Shown here: piece after piece, positions 56,119 to 64,000 of the stretch
Layout of the letters: each line of letters begins with the position of its first letter
Numbering within the stretch: the first letter of the stretch is position 1
Assembly: GCF_024748695.1 (NCBI RefSeq)
Contig: NZ_CP087176.1
Span: 2,411,501 to 2,475,500 of the forward strand
Direction of reading: 5' to 3'
Length of the DNA stretch: 64,000 nucleotides
Source of the DNA: Pseudomonas sp. B21-040
GTDB lineage: Bacteria > Pseudomonadota > Gammaproteobacteria > Pseudomonadales > Pseudomonadaceae
Notes under the pieces: model-generated
Database searches by the model: none
The model's input: the letters and a program-made list of their open reading frames with translations, nothing else
What the model was told of the DNA's origin: nothing
Translations under genes and position numbers: made by a program

Positions 56119-57309
56119 ATGCAAGTGCTTGACCGCCGTAAAGCGATGGCAATCGCGCCGCTGTTACGTCTGGCCTTTCGGCCATTTTTCCTCGCCGGTT
56201 GCGGCTTGGCAGTGCTGGTCATACCGCTCTGGCTGGCAGCCTTTAGCGGTTCGATTGCTGATTGGCAGCCGGCCGGTGGGTGGTTGGGCTGGCATCGCCA
56301 TGAGTTGCTGTTCGGGTTTGGGCTGGCGATTATCGCGGGCTTTTTGCTGACTGCCGTGCAGACCTGGACCAGTCGCCCCGGTATCAGCGGCAAACCGCTG
56401 GCGGCTCTGGCGTTGTTGTGGTTGCTGGCGCGCGTGGCCTGGTTGGCCAATGCGCCGTGGCCATTACTGGCCGTGCTGGAAATGGCGTTTCCGTTAGCAG
56501 TGGCGGCACTCATGGGGTTCACCCTGTGGAAGGTGCGGCAGAAGCGCAATTACCCGATTGTCGTGGTCCTGTTGTTGCTGGCCGTGGCTGACGGATTGTC
56601 CCTGCTCGGACTGCTCGAAGGCCATGAAGGCTGGCAGCGCCAAGGCGTGCTGACCGGGATCTGGCTGGTGGCGGCGATGATGGGTTTGATTGGCGGGCGC
56701 GTCATTCCGTTCTTCACTCAGCGCGGGTTGGGTCGGGTCGAAGGCGTTGTTGCCTGGCCGTGGCTTGATTGGCTGCTGCTGATCGGTTCGCCCCTCGTGG
56801 CGTTGTTGTATGCCGCAGGGCCGGCGCTCAACCCCAATGTCTGGGTCGGCCTGTTGTTCGCGGTGCTGGGGGCGGGGCATCTGGTGCGCCTGGTTCGCTG
56901 GCATGACCGGGCACTGTGGCGCGTGCCCTTGTTGTGGTCGTTGCACCTGGCTTACGGCTGGTTGGCGGTGGCGTGCCTGGGAATGGCGCTGTGGCATTTC
57001 GGCGCGCCGTTGAGCCCGAGCCTGGCGGTGCATTGCCTGACGATAGGGGCGATGGGCGGCCTGGTGTTGGCGATGATTGCGCGAGTGAGTCTGGGGCATA
57101 CCGGTCGTGCACTGGAACCGCCGTCGGGCATGACCCTGGCGTTCATTTTGCTCAACCTGGCGTGCCTGAATCGGGTGGTGTTGATTGTGTTTCTGCCCCT
57201 GACCGCGTTGTGGCTGGCGGGGCTGTGCTGGACGCTGGCGTTCGCACTGTACGCCTGGCGCTATGGGCCGATGTTGCTGCGAGCCCGGGTGGATGGCCAT
57301 CCGGGATAA
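56119..57309 (+). CDS. nnrS: NnrS, heme-copper membrane protein of NO stress
   Basis: A 396-residue protein with about 12 membrane segments. PLLRLAFRPFFLAGCGLAVL at the start, WHRHELLFGFGLAIIAGFLL and GGRVIPFFTQRGLG are NnrS family features (PF05940), and GAMGGLVLAMIARVSLGHTG carries conserved His. GAGGAG precedes the ATG. NnrS eases NO stress by an unknown activity. NorR sites and a sigma-54 promoter upstream make it a NorR target. The next gene follows after 28 bases. Confidence 0.9.
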   Translation: MQVLDRRKAMAIAPLLRLAFRPFFLAGCGLAVLVIPLWLAAFSGSIADWQPAGGWLGWHRHELLFGFGLAIIAGFLLTAVQTWTSRPGISGKPLAALALLWLLARVAWLANAPWPLLAVLEMAFPLAVAALMGFTLWKVRQKRNYPIVVVLLLLAVADGLSLLGLLEGHEGWQRQGVLTGIWLVAAMMGLIGGRVIPFFTQRGLGRVEGVVAWPWLDWLLLIGSPLVALLYAAGPALNPNVWVGLLFAVLGAGHLVRLVRWHDRALWRVPLLWSLHLAYGWLAVACLGMALWHFGAPLSPSLAVHCLTIGAMGGLVLAMIARVSLGHTGRALEPPSGMTLAFILLNLACLNRVVLIVFLPLTALWLAGLCWTLAFALYAWRYGPMLLRARVDGHPG

Positions 57310-57337
57310 TCAGGCAAACGCAGGGAGGTAATCGGTG

Positions 57338-57772
57338 ATGTATCCCTTTCTATTGGTGATCCACCTGTTGGCGGCCATCGCCTTCATCGGCACGCTGTTT
57401 TTCGAAGTGGTCATCTGGCACCGCGCGCGCCAGCAGTTGGCGGACACCGCACAAGTAACGGCGGATCAAGCCATTGCCGTGCGTTCGCGCAAAGTCCTGC
57501 ATGGCGTGGTGGTGCTGTTGTATGGCGCCGGCATCAGCCTGGCGTGGCGTTACCGAGAAGTGTTGAGCCACCCGCTGGACAGCCGCTTTGGCACGTTGCT
57601 GGGCCTGAAAATTCTGCTGGCCCTGAGCATCATTGGTCATTACTTGTTGCTGGCGTACTGGCTCAAAAGCGCGCGGCTGACCACGCTCCGTGCCAGCTGG
57701 ATTCGTCGCAGCATTCTCGCGCACATGGTGGTGATCGTGATCCTGGCCAAGGCGATGTTTTATTGGGGTTGA
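57338..57772 (+). CDS. four-helix membrane protein encoded after nnrS
   Basis: A 144-residue protein from the ATG at 57338 (GGGAGG nine bases upstream). Four hydrophobic helices; histidines in HLLAAIAFIG, IIGHYLLLA and SILAHMVVIV could be metal or heme ligands. It is a paralogue of the product of 26948-27391, sharing FIGTLFFEV, FGTLLGLKI and LAKAMFY. It is in the nnrS operon, so it is probably part of the same NO-stress response. No named function is known to me. Confidence 0.7.
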   Translation: MYPFLLVIHLLAAIAFIGTLFFEVVIWHRARQQLADTAQVTADQAIAVRSRKVLHGVVVLLYGAGISLAWRYREVLSHPLDSRFGTLLGLKILLALSIIGHYLLLAYWLKSARLTTLRASWIRRSILAHMVVIVILAKAMFYWG

Positions 57773-57795
57773 TTGCACGCAGTCGTTCACAGACA

Positions 57796-57829
57796 AACCC
57801 CGCGTCAACCGATGGGTTGGCGCGGGGTT
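57796..57829. terminator. inverted repeat between convergent genes
   Basis: AACCCCGCG and CGCGGGGTT plus an inner CAACC/GGTTG form a long stem between the end of the nnrS-operon gene and the end of dnrN, which is convergent. No T run on the plus side; probably a terminator for both strands. Confidence 0.5.
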
Positions 57830-57849
57830 GGGTGTGACGGGTCAATCGA

Positions 57850-58524
57850 TCAGTGGTGTGGGTTCAGGGCGTTAATGAACAACACGTTGTTTTCCAGATG
57901 GATGTGCTGCATCAGGTCGTCCTTGAATTCCAGCAGCCCGCGATAGAGTGCGCGCCAGGTGTTGCAGGCATCGGCGGGCGGGGTGATGTGGTGGGTCAGG
58001 GTGAGCATCTGCTCAAGGGCCTGGCCATGTTGATCATGTTCGAAGCGCAGTACCTGAATCGGTGGCGCGGCTTGAGCGCCGATGCCTTGTTGCAGCATCG
58101 GGAAGAGTACTTGTTCTTCCTTGAGCATGTGGCCTTCGAGTTCCTGCTGCATGTCGGCCAGCAGATCAGCCAGGCCGTTGGGGCAACTGGTGCGGGCGCC
58201 GTGCACCTGTTCTACACGGCGGGCCAGGCGGATCAGTTCCGGCAGTTGCTCGCGGTGGCGGGCGTGGTAGCGGGTCAGGAGGTGAGCGATCAACACATGC
58301 GAAGGCTCGTTGCGCCAATCGTGCTGGGTTTCGCCGGCGTCTTGCAGGTCCTGCAGGGCGTCAGCAATCAGCAGTGGATCGAGGCCCTTGCCAAGGGTCG
58401 CCTCGCGCAGGCTTTTATGCCCGCCGCAGCAGAAGTCCAGATTGAAGGTATGAAAAATCCGGGTGGCACCGGGAATGTCGCAGGCCAGTTGGCCGAGGCT
58501 TTGTTCCAGTAGGGTCTGGCTCAT
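57850..58524 (-). CDS. dnrN: DnrN/YtfE, di-iron repair protein for NO-damaged iron-sulfur clusters
   Basis: A 224-residue protein with the ScdA N-terminal domain (TFNLDFCCGGHKSLREA, with the CCGG pair) and a hemerythrin-type C-terminal part with histidine ligands (IAHLLTRYHARHREQLPELI, EGHMLKEEQVLFPML, FEHDQHGQALEQM, LMQHIHLENNVLFINALNPH). It repairs iron centres and releases NO. AAGGA precedes the ATG. Sigma-54 promoter and NorR sites lie between it and norR. Confidence 0.93.
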   Translation of the reverse strand: MSQTLLEQSLGQLACDIPGATRIFHTFNLDFCCGGHKSLREATLGKGLDPLLIADALQDLQDAGETQHDWRNEPSHVLIAHLLTRYHARHREQLPELIRLARRVEQVHGARTSCPNGLADLLADMQQELEGHMLKEEQVLFPMLQQGIGAQAAPPIQVLRFEHDQHGQALEQMLTLTHHITPPADACNTWRALYRGLLEFKDDLMQHIHLENNVLFINALNPHH

Positions 58525-58567
58525 CAGGGTTCCTTTATTTGAGTTTCAACGGTTCCCCAGGCTCGTT

Positions 58568-58581
58568 GCATCCGGCATGCC
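58568..58581 (-). promoter_or_regulatory. sigma-54 promoter of dnrN
   Basis: On the minus strand TGGCATGCCGGATGCA has GG and GC ten bases apart (GG at 58581-58580, GC at 58569-58568), an excellent -24/-12 match. It is 44 bases upstream of the dnrN ATG and about 48 bases from the nearest NorR site centre. Confidence 0.75.
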
Positions 58582-58622
58582 ATATTTAACTGATTGATAA
58601 CCATGAATTAATTTTTAACTGT

Positions 58623-58679
58623 GGTGAAAAGTACCCTGACGCTTTAGGGTGAATCCAACCATAGAGGGTAATGACTACC
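58623..58679. promoter_or_regulatory. three NorR enhancer sites between dnrN and norR
   Basis: GGT-N7-ACC occurs at 58623-58635 (GGTGAAAAGTACC), 58648-58660 (GGTGAATCCAACC) and 58667-58679 (GGTAATGACTACC), centres 25 and 19 bases apart, almost the spacing of the set before nnrS. The third site runs into the norR start codon, so norR binding could repress its own gene. Confidence 0.7.
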
Positions 58680-60209
58680 ATGTTGCGTGAAAGCCTGGCA
58701 GCCGACTTGATCGTCGAGTTGCCCAATGCGGTACGGTTGCAACGACTGGTCCAGACACTGCGTGAATACTTCAACAGCGGTGCCGTGGGGTTGCTGCGTC
58801 TGGACGATGACAGCCTCAGGCCGGTGGCGACCGTGGGGCTGGTTCACGAAGCGTTGGGGCGTCGTTTTGTCATCGCTCAGCACCCTCGACTGGCGGCGAT
58901 CATGGCGTCGCGCGAGCCGGTCTGGTTCGAGCCTGACAGCCGCCTGCCGGACCCCTACGACGGCTTGCTCGACAACCACGTCGGCGAACCACTGCCGGTG
59001 CACGACTGCATGGGGGTGAGCCTCTATGTCGAAGGTCGAATCTGGGGGGCGATCACCCTGGATGCATTGCACGCTGGCACCTTCGACAGCCATGCGCACG
59101 AGGAACTCAAGCGTTGTACCTTGCAGATCGAAGCGGCCGTGCGGGTGACTCGACTGGAGCAGGAGATCCGCAGCCTGCGTTTGTCGCGCAGCGATCTCCA
59201 GGACCTGCGAGTGCCCGTCGAGGAAGGCGAGATTCTTGGGCAGAGCGAAGCCTTGCACCAATTGCTCAATGAGCTGGATGTCCTGGGCGACTCCGATTTG
59301 CCGGTGCTGTTGCTGGGCGAGACCGGCGTTGGCAAAGAACTGTTCGCCCGGCGCTTGCATCGACTGTCACGGCGTAGCCACAAGCCGCTGATTCAGGTCA
59401 ATTGCGCGGCATTGCCCGAGTCGCTGGCAGAGAGCGAATTGTTCGGTCATGTCAAAGGCGCTTTCTCCGGCGCCACCAGTGACCGTGCCGGGCGCTTCGA
59501 TGCCGCCAACGGGGGCACGCTGTTTCTCGATGAGGTCGGTGAGTTGCCTTTGAGCGTGCAAGCGAAACTGCTGCGCACCCTGCAGAACGGTGAGATCCAG
59601 CGCCTGGGCGCGGACAAGCCATTGCACGTCGATGTGCGAATCATCGCCGCCACCAACCGGCACCTGCCCGACAGCATCCGCGATGGCTTGTTTCGCGCGG
59701 ACCTGTATCACCGGCTCTCGGTGTACCCGGTGCCGATTCCGGCCCTGCGCGAACGCGGTAACGACGTGCTGATGCTGGCCGGGCATTTCCTTGAACTCAA
59801 TCGGGCGCGGCTTGGCTTGCGCGGCTTGCGATTGTCACCATCGGCCGAGCGGGCGTTGCTGGCTTATACCTGGCCGGGCAATGTGCGAGAGCTGGAGCAT
59901 GTCATCAGTCGAGCTGCGTTGAAGCAACTCAGTCGCGGCACCAGTCGCACGCTGATCATGACGCTGGAGCCCGAAATCCTGGACCTCGACAGTGCGACCG
60001 GTGCCCTCGGGGCGGCTGTCGAGCCTGGCCCGGAAGTGACGTCGGACCTGCCTTTTCAGCCGCTGGGCGAAGCGGTCGACGATTACCAGCGACAAAAAAT
60101 ACGCCAGGCCCTGAGCCTGTCCGGGGAAAACTGGGCCAGTGCCGCGCGACTGCTGGAAGTCGACCCCAGCAACCTGCACAAACTGGCACGGCGTCTGGGG
60201 CTCAAGTAG
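58680..60209 (+). CDS. norR: NorR, NO-responsive sigma-54 activator
   Basis: A 509-residue activator from the ATG at 58680 (58671 is an in-frame alternative). GAF sensor domain at about 20-165, AAA+ domain with LLGETGVGKELFARRLHRLS and Walker B GGTLFLDEVGEL, and a C-terminal Fis-type HTH (WASAARLLEVDPSNLHKLAR). The sigma-54 loop reads GAFSGA rather than GAFTGA, a conservative change. In NorR the iron in the GAF domain binds NO. It is divergent from dnrN, with NorR sites in between. Confidence 0.92.
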   Translation: MLRESLAADLIVELPNAVRLQRLVQTLREYFNSGAVGLLRLDDDSLRPVATVGLVHEALGRRFVIAQHPRLAAIMASREPVWFEPDSRLPDPYDGLLDNHVGEPLPVHDCMGVSLYVEGRIWGAITLDALHAGTFDSHAHEELKRCTLQIEAAVRVTRLEQEIRSLRLSRSDLQDLRVPVEEGEILGQSEALHQLLNELDVLGDSDLPVLLLGETGVGKELFARRLHRLSRRSHKPLIQVNCAALPESLAESELFGHVKGAFSGATSDRAGRFDAANGGTLFLDEVGELPLSVQAKLLRTLQNGEIQRLGADKPLHVDVRIIAATNRHLPDSIRDGLFRADLYHRLSVYPVPIPALRERGNDVLMLAGHFLELNRARLGLRGLRLSPSAERALLAYTWPGNVRELEHVISRAALKQLSRGTSRTLIMTLEPEILDLDSATGALGAAVEPGPEVTSDLPFQPLGEAVDDYQRQKIRQALSLSGENWASAARLLEVDPSNLHKLARRLGLK

Positions 60210-60308
60210 GCAAGGGCGACGTGGCTTCGACGCTGAGTGTTGATGGTGGTCAAGGTGGGCGTGTGCAGTGCCTCGCACACTGGACAAAACCCTAAGGAGA
60301 TCACGGTC

Positions 60309-60956
60309 ATGCCTCTTTCCCTGGCACAAATGCGCCGGCAATACACCCACCATGGTCTGCAAGACGACGCGACGATGGACGACCCGCTGGTGATGTTTCG
60401 GCAATGGCTGCAACAGGCCCGCGACACCGAGTGTGCTCCTGTCGAAGCCAATAGCATGATGCTGTCGACGGTCGACAGTGATGGGCGCCCGCACTGCCGG
60501 GTCTTGCTGCTCAAGGGCTTGAGCGATGAAGGGTTCACTTTTTTCGGCCATTACCACAGCGACAAGGGGCAGCAACTGGCGGCCAACCCCTTTGCCGCCA
60601 TGACATTTTTCTGGCCGGGACTGGAGCGGCAGGTGCGTATCGAAGGCCGGGTGTCCAGGCTTGCCCCCTCACTGTCGGATGCGTACTTCGATTCCCGTTC
60701 CATCGGCAGTCGCCTGGGGGCCTGGGCCTCGCCGCAAAGCCGTCCGCTGGCCGATCGGGCAGCGCTTGAAAGCTTGCTGGCGGACACCATCAAACGTTTT
60801 GTCGGCCAGACCGTGCCGAGGCCCGAGCATTGGGGCGGCTACTGTTTGCACCCTGATCGCATGGAGTTCTGGCAGGGGCGCGCCGATCGTTTGCACGACC
60901 GTCTGGATTACCGCCTGGTCGACGGTCTGTGGCAGCGCAATCGCCTGGCGCCCTGA
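60309..60956 (+). CDS. pdxH: PdxH, pyridoxamine 5'-phosphate oxidase
   Basis: A 215-residue protein from the ATG at 60309 (AAGGAG upstream) with typical PdxH motifs: [14 protein letters not shown] start ([17 protein letters not shown]), [46 protein letters not shown] and the C-terminal [13 protein letters not shown] and WQRNRLAP. It makes pyridoxal phosphate with FMN and O2. The gene may be a second pdxH; it is in an unusual place for this gene. Confidence 0.9.
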   Translation: MPLSLAQMRRQYTHHGLQDDATMDDPLVMFRQWLQQARDTECAPVEANSMMLSTVDSDGRPHCRVLLLKGLSDEGFTFFGHYHSDKGQQLAANPFAAMTFFWPGLERQVRIEGRVSRLAPSLSDAYFDSRSIGSRLGAWASPQSRPLADRAALESLLADTIKRFVGQTVPRPEHWGGYCLHPDRMEFWQGRADRLHDRLDYRLVDGLWQRNRLAP

Positions 60957-61083
60957 TGTGCATTGAACAGGACGTGTGGCAACGCACGTCTTGATCCTGA
61001 CGAGGTACCTCCTTGGAGGAATAGGCTCGTTGGCCATTCCGGTTCAGGCTTGGTCATACCCTCATCTACGGGAAGGCTTGAAC

Positions 61084-61638
61084 ATGGCCCATCTGACGCA
61101 ACGCACGTTTCAACCCTTGAACATTGCCGTGCTGACCATCAGCGACACACGAACTTTTGCCACCGACACCTCCGGGCAGACCCTGGCCGATTTGCTGCAA
61201 GCGGCCGGTCATGTGCTGATCGACCGAGGCCTGGTGCCGGACGATATCTATCAGATCCGCGCCAAGGTCTCGCACTGGATCGCCGACCCCGAGGTGCAAG
61301 TGGTGTTGATGACCGGAGGCACCGGTTTCACCGCTCGGGACAACACGCCGCAAGCGGTGCTGCCGCTGCTGGACAAGCATGTGGAAGGTTTCGGCGAGCT
61401 GTTCCGTCAGGTGTCCCTGGCGGAAATCGGCATGTCCAGTCTGCAGTCGCGCGCCCTGGCCGGGATGAGCAACGGGGTGTTGGTGTGCTGTGTTCCCGGC
61501 TCGCCGGGCGCCTGCCGCACCGCCTGGAACCAGATCCTGCTGGAGCAACTGGACAGCCGCACCGGCCCGTGCAATTTCGCCCCTCACCTCAAGCCTCAGG
61601 CGCAGCAGGTACTTGAGGCCTGTGAGGTGCGCTCATGA
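61084..61638 (+). CDS. moaB: MoaB, molybdopterin biosynthesis protein
   Basis: A 184-residue protein from the ATG at 61084 (GGAAGG seven bases upstream), with NIAVLTISDTRTFATDTSGQ, VVLMTGGTGFTARDNTPQAV and CCVPGSPGACRTAWNQILLE. It binds molybdopterin and adenylates it (or acts as a molybdopterin-binding homologue). It overlaps moeA by four bases. Confidence 0.92.
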   Translation: MAHLTQRTFQPLNIAVLTISDTRTFATDTSGQTLADLLQAAGHVLIDRGLVPDDIYQIRAKVSHWIADPEVQVVLMTGGTGFTARDNTPQAVLPLLDKHVEGFGELFRQVSLAEIGMSSLQSRALAGMSNGVLVCCVPGSPGACRTAWNQILLEQLDSRTGPCNFAPHLKPQAQQVLEACEVRS

Positions 61639-62870
61639 CGGGGCGGGTCTGCGACAGCGGCCAGTTGATGCCGGTGGACGAGGCCATCAGTCATCTGCTC
61701 GACCAGGCACCACCGCCACCCTCGGTGCAGACGATCCCCCTGGAACACGCCTTGGGGCGAGTGCTGGCAGTCGACATTCACTCTGCGCTGAACCTGCCCG
61801 CCTGGGACAACAGCGCCATGGACGGTTTTGCCTTCAGGGCCGCCGACCTGCCTGCGGCGGGGGGCTGGCTACCGTTGACTGGACGCATCGCCGCCGGACA
61901 ACAGGCGTTCTCGCCCTTGGCGGCGAAAACAGCGGTGCGGATTTTCACCGGGGCGCCGCTGCCGCCGGGTGCTGACACCGTGGTGCCGCAGGAGAGTTGT
62001 CAGGTCGAGGGCGATAAGGTCTGGTTGCCGCCGGCAACGGTGGGCGATCACGTGCGCAAGGAGGGCGAGGAAGTCCGCCAGGGGCATCTGTTGCTCATGG
62101 CCGGCAAGCGCTTGCGCGCCCAGGAACTGGGGCTACTGGCCGGTGCCGGGATTGCCCGGGTCGAGGTGTATCGGCCGTTGCGCGTGTGCCTGTTGAGCAG
62201 CGGTGACGAGTTGCGCGAACCGGGTGAATCACTGGCGCCCGGGCAGATTTACAACAGCAATCGGTATTGCCTGTCCGCCCTGTTGCGCGGCTGGGGCGTC
62301 GAAGTGCATGACTACGGGGTCATGGCCGATGAGTTGGCGGCCAGTCGGCATGCCTTGAGCCTGGCGTCGTCGGAGTGCGATCTGCTGCTGACCTCGGGCG
62401 GCGTGTCGGTCGGCGAGGAGGACCATCTCAAGCGGGCCATCGATGAATTGGGCAGCGTGGATTTCTGGCGGCTGGCGATTCAACCGGGCAAACCGCTGGC
62501 GTTCGGCGAGGTGGCCGGCAAGCCGTGGATTGGCATGCCGGGCAATCCTTCGGCCGCGTTGATCACCGCGTTGGTGGTGGTGCGTCCGTTCCTGCTCAGG
62601 GCTCAGGGGGTGAGTCAGGTGATGCCGCGCCCGATGGCGCTGCCGGCCGGTTTCGACTGGCTGCAAAGCAACAAACGCCGACAATACCTGCGAGCCAAAC
62701 TGGTTCCCGATGCCGACGGGCAATTGCGCGTGGAACTGCATCCGCAGCAGAGCTCGGCCATGTTGACGGCGGCCTGCTGGGCCGATGGCCTGGCCATCGT
62801 GGAGCGCGAGCATCGGGTGCACAAGCACGACAACGTGGCGTTCCTGTCTTTCGCCGACCTGATGCATTGA
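61635..62870 (+). CDS. moeA: MoeA, molybdopterin molybdenumtransferase
   Basis: A 411-residue protein with the MoeA signature: LPAWDNSAMDGFAFRA near residue 60, the GAPLPPGADTVVPQE loop, LLTSGGVSVGEEDHLKRAID and GMPGNPSAALITALVVVRP. It inserts molybdate into adenylylated molybdopterin. Its start overlaps the moaB stop (ATGA). Confidence 0.94.
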   Translation: MTGRVCDSGQLMPVDEAISHLLDQAPPPPSVQTIPLEHALGRVLAVDIHSALNLPAWDNSAMDGFAFRAADLPAAGGWLPLTGRIAAGQQAFSPLAAKTAVRIFTGAPLPPGADTVVPQESCQVEGDKVWLPPATVGDHVRKEGEEVRQGHLLLMAGKRLRAQELGLLAGAGIARVEVYRPLRVCLLSSGDELREPGESLAPGQIYNSNRYCLSALLRGWGVEVHDYGVMADELAASRHALSLASSECDLLLTSGGVSVGEEDHLKRAIDELGSVDFWRLAIQPGKPLAFGEVAGKPWIGMPGNPSAALITALVVVRPFLLRAQGVSQVMPRPMALPAGFDWLQSNKRRQYLRAKLVPDADGQLRVELHPQQSSAMLTAACWADGLAIVEREHRVHKHDNVAFLSFADLMH

Positions 62871-62876
62871 GGGCAA

Positions 62877-62890
62877 TTGATTGCCGTCAA
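62877..62890. promoter_or_regulatory. Anr/Dnr box and promoter of ubiU
   Basis: TTGATTGCCGTCAA is one base from the FNR-type consensus. TAGACT at 62912-62917 is near the -10 position predicted by class II spacing (start point near 62925), 70 bases before the ubiU ATG. Confidence 0.7.
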
Positions 62891-62994
62891 GGCCGTCGCC
62901 GCCGGTCTCGCTAGACTGGCGGCGCACTCGACACTGCGGGCCTGTCCGAAAGACAGGGCGCGGGTCCGGACGTGTTCCTAGATGAGGATTCCCC

Positions 62995-63990
62995 ATGCAA
63001 CTGGTCTGCCCGGCAGGCAACCTGCCTGCGCTCAAAGCGGCGGTGCGCCAAGGCGCCGACGCCGTCTATGTCGGTTTTCGTGATGACACCAACGCCCGCC
63101 ATTTCGCCGGATTGAACATGGATGACAAGCAGTTCGATGCGGCGGTCGAACACATCCGCCAGCATCAACGCAAACTCTATGTCGCGGTCAATACTTACCC
63201 GCAGCCCAAGGGCTGGGAGCGCTGGCAGCGCGCGGTGGATCGTGCCGCCGATTTTGGCGTGGATGCGCTGATCGCTGCTGACCCTGGGGTCCTGGCGTAT
63301 GCCTGCGAGCGCCACCCGCAACTGACCTTGCACCTGTCGGTCCAGGGTTCCGCGACCCATGCCGCGGCGCTGGCGTTTTATGCGCAGCGCTACAACATTC
63401 GTCGTGCGGTGCTGCCACGGGTGCTGTCGTTGGCCCAGGTGCGTCAGGTCGCGGCCAACAGTCCGGTGCCCATCGAAGTCTTCGGCTTCGGCAGTTTGTG
63501 CATCATGGCCGAGGGGCGCTGCCATCTGTCTTCCTACATTACCGGTGAGTCTCCCAATTTGTGCGGCGTCTGTTCGCCGGCCAAGGCCGTACGCTGGAGC
63601 GAAGATGCCGAAGGCCTGAGCGCACGGCTCAATGACGTGCTGATCGACCGCTACACCCCTGACGAATCCGCCGGCTATCCGACTTTGTGCAAGGGACGTT
63701 TTCTGGTCAACGGCAAGCGCTTCCATGCGCTGGAGGAACCCACCAGCCTCGACACCCTGGACCTGCTTCCGGAGCTCGCGGCCATCGGGGTTGAAGCGGT
63801 CAAGATCGAAGGCCGCCAGCGTAGCCCGGCGTATGTCGAGCAAGTCACCCGGGTCTGGCGCGCGGCCCTCGACACCCATCGCGCGTCACCCAAGAGCTTC
63901 AAGGTCAAAGACCAATGGCGCCAGGTGCTGGCCGGTTTGTCCGAAGGCAGCCAGACCACACTGGGTGCCTACCATCGATCATGGCAATAA
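62995..63990 (+). CDS. ubiU: UbiU, U32-family protein for O2-independent ubiquinone synthesis
   Basis: A 331-residue U32 protein (MQLVCPAGNLPALKAAVRQG, then GADAVYVGFR). The iron-sulfur cysteines are in CIMAEGRCHLSSYITGESPN and LCGVCSPAK plus the later CKGRFL. UbiU works with UbiV and UbiT to hydroxylate the ubiquinone ring without O2. ubiV is expected just past the right edge, since the gene ends ten bases before it. The Dnr box in front fits use under anaerobic conditions. Confidence 0.9.
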   Translation: MQLVCPAGNLPALKAAVRQGADAVYVGFRDDTNARHFAGLNMDDKQFDAAVEHIRQHQRKLYVAVNTYPQPKGWERWQRAVDRAADFGVDALIAADPGVLAYACERHPQLTLHLSVQGSATHAAALAFYAQRYNIRRAVLPRVLSLAQVRQVAANSPVPIEVFGFGSLCIMAEGRCHLSSYITGESPNLCGVCSPAKAVRWSEDAEGLSARLNDVLIDRYTPDESAGYPTLCKGRFLVNGKRFHALEEPTSLDTLDLLPELAAIGVEAVKIEGRQRSPAYVEQVTRVWRAALDTHRASPKSFKVKDQWRQVLAGLSEGSQTTLGAYHRSWQ

Positions 63991-64000
63991 GGGGCTGAAC

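Overview
The window reads as a Pseudomonas chromosome, most likely from the P. fluorescens group. This is inferred from the gene content, the high GC, a REP/REPIN-type palindrome pair and a repeated intergenic element typical of that group. Its core, about 25.4-64 kb, is a nearly complete denitrification island from nitrite to N2: nosRZDFYL, nirSMCFDLGHJEN, nirQ-nirO-nirP (also called norQEF), norCB and norD. Around it lie the regulators dnr and norR, the nitrosative-stress genes nnrS and dnrN (ytfE), molybdenum cofactor genes (moaCDE, moaB, moeA), hemN with a degenerate paralogue, pdxH and ubiU.

Layout. 1-2.5 kb: the start of a FadL-type porin (cut by the left edge) and an AraC regulator. 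2.5-4.9 kb: gene-poor and AT-richer, with two or three small ORFs and a CatB-like acetyltransferase. 4.9-10.2 kb: one minus-strand block of RpiR regulator, ABC ATPase, aspartoacylase-like protein, two permeases and a binding protein; it has the gene order of aotJQMOP but ends in an RpiR regulator. 10.4-13.9 kb: an epoxide hydrolase, then a peroxide-resistance locus with two tandem ohr genes, a 31-codon ohr remnant, ohrR and four OhrR-type palindromes. 13.9-20.1 kb: an outer-membrane barrel protein, a CSS-EAL phosphodiesterase with a 33-residue membrane peptide upstream, another AraC regulator, a degenerate barrel paralogue and a ToxR-like regulator with a membrane partner. 20.7-22.0 kb: a complete IS3-family element with a 4-bp target duplication. 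22.1-24.2 kb: small envelope proteins and the remnant of a short-chain dehydrogenase.

Regulation in the denitrification part can be read from the sequence. Anr/Dnr (FNR-type) boxes of the form TTGAT-N4-ATCAA lie upstream of moaC, the hemN-like gene, nosR, nirS/nirQ, norC and ubiU, several of them spaced as class II promoters with a -10 element. Two separate sets of three GGT-N7-ACC sites, each facing a GG-N10-GC (sigma-54) promoter, lie before nnrS and dnrN, and the second set runs into the start of norR. The layout suggests that Dnr drives the respiratory enzymes and NorR the NO-defence genes.

How the genes fit together: NirS reduces nitrite to NO, NirM/NirC carry electrons, and NirE-J-DLGH-F-N make heme d1. 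NorCB reduces NO to N2O, with NirQ and NorD as activators. NosZ reduces N2O to N2, with NosRDFYL supplying electrons and copper/sulfur. Moa/Moe genes supply the cofactor for a nitrate reductase outside the window, HemN and UbiU support heme and ubiquinone synthesis without oxygen, and DnrN/NnrS deal with NO stress.
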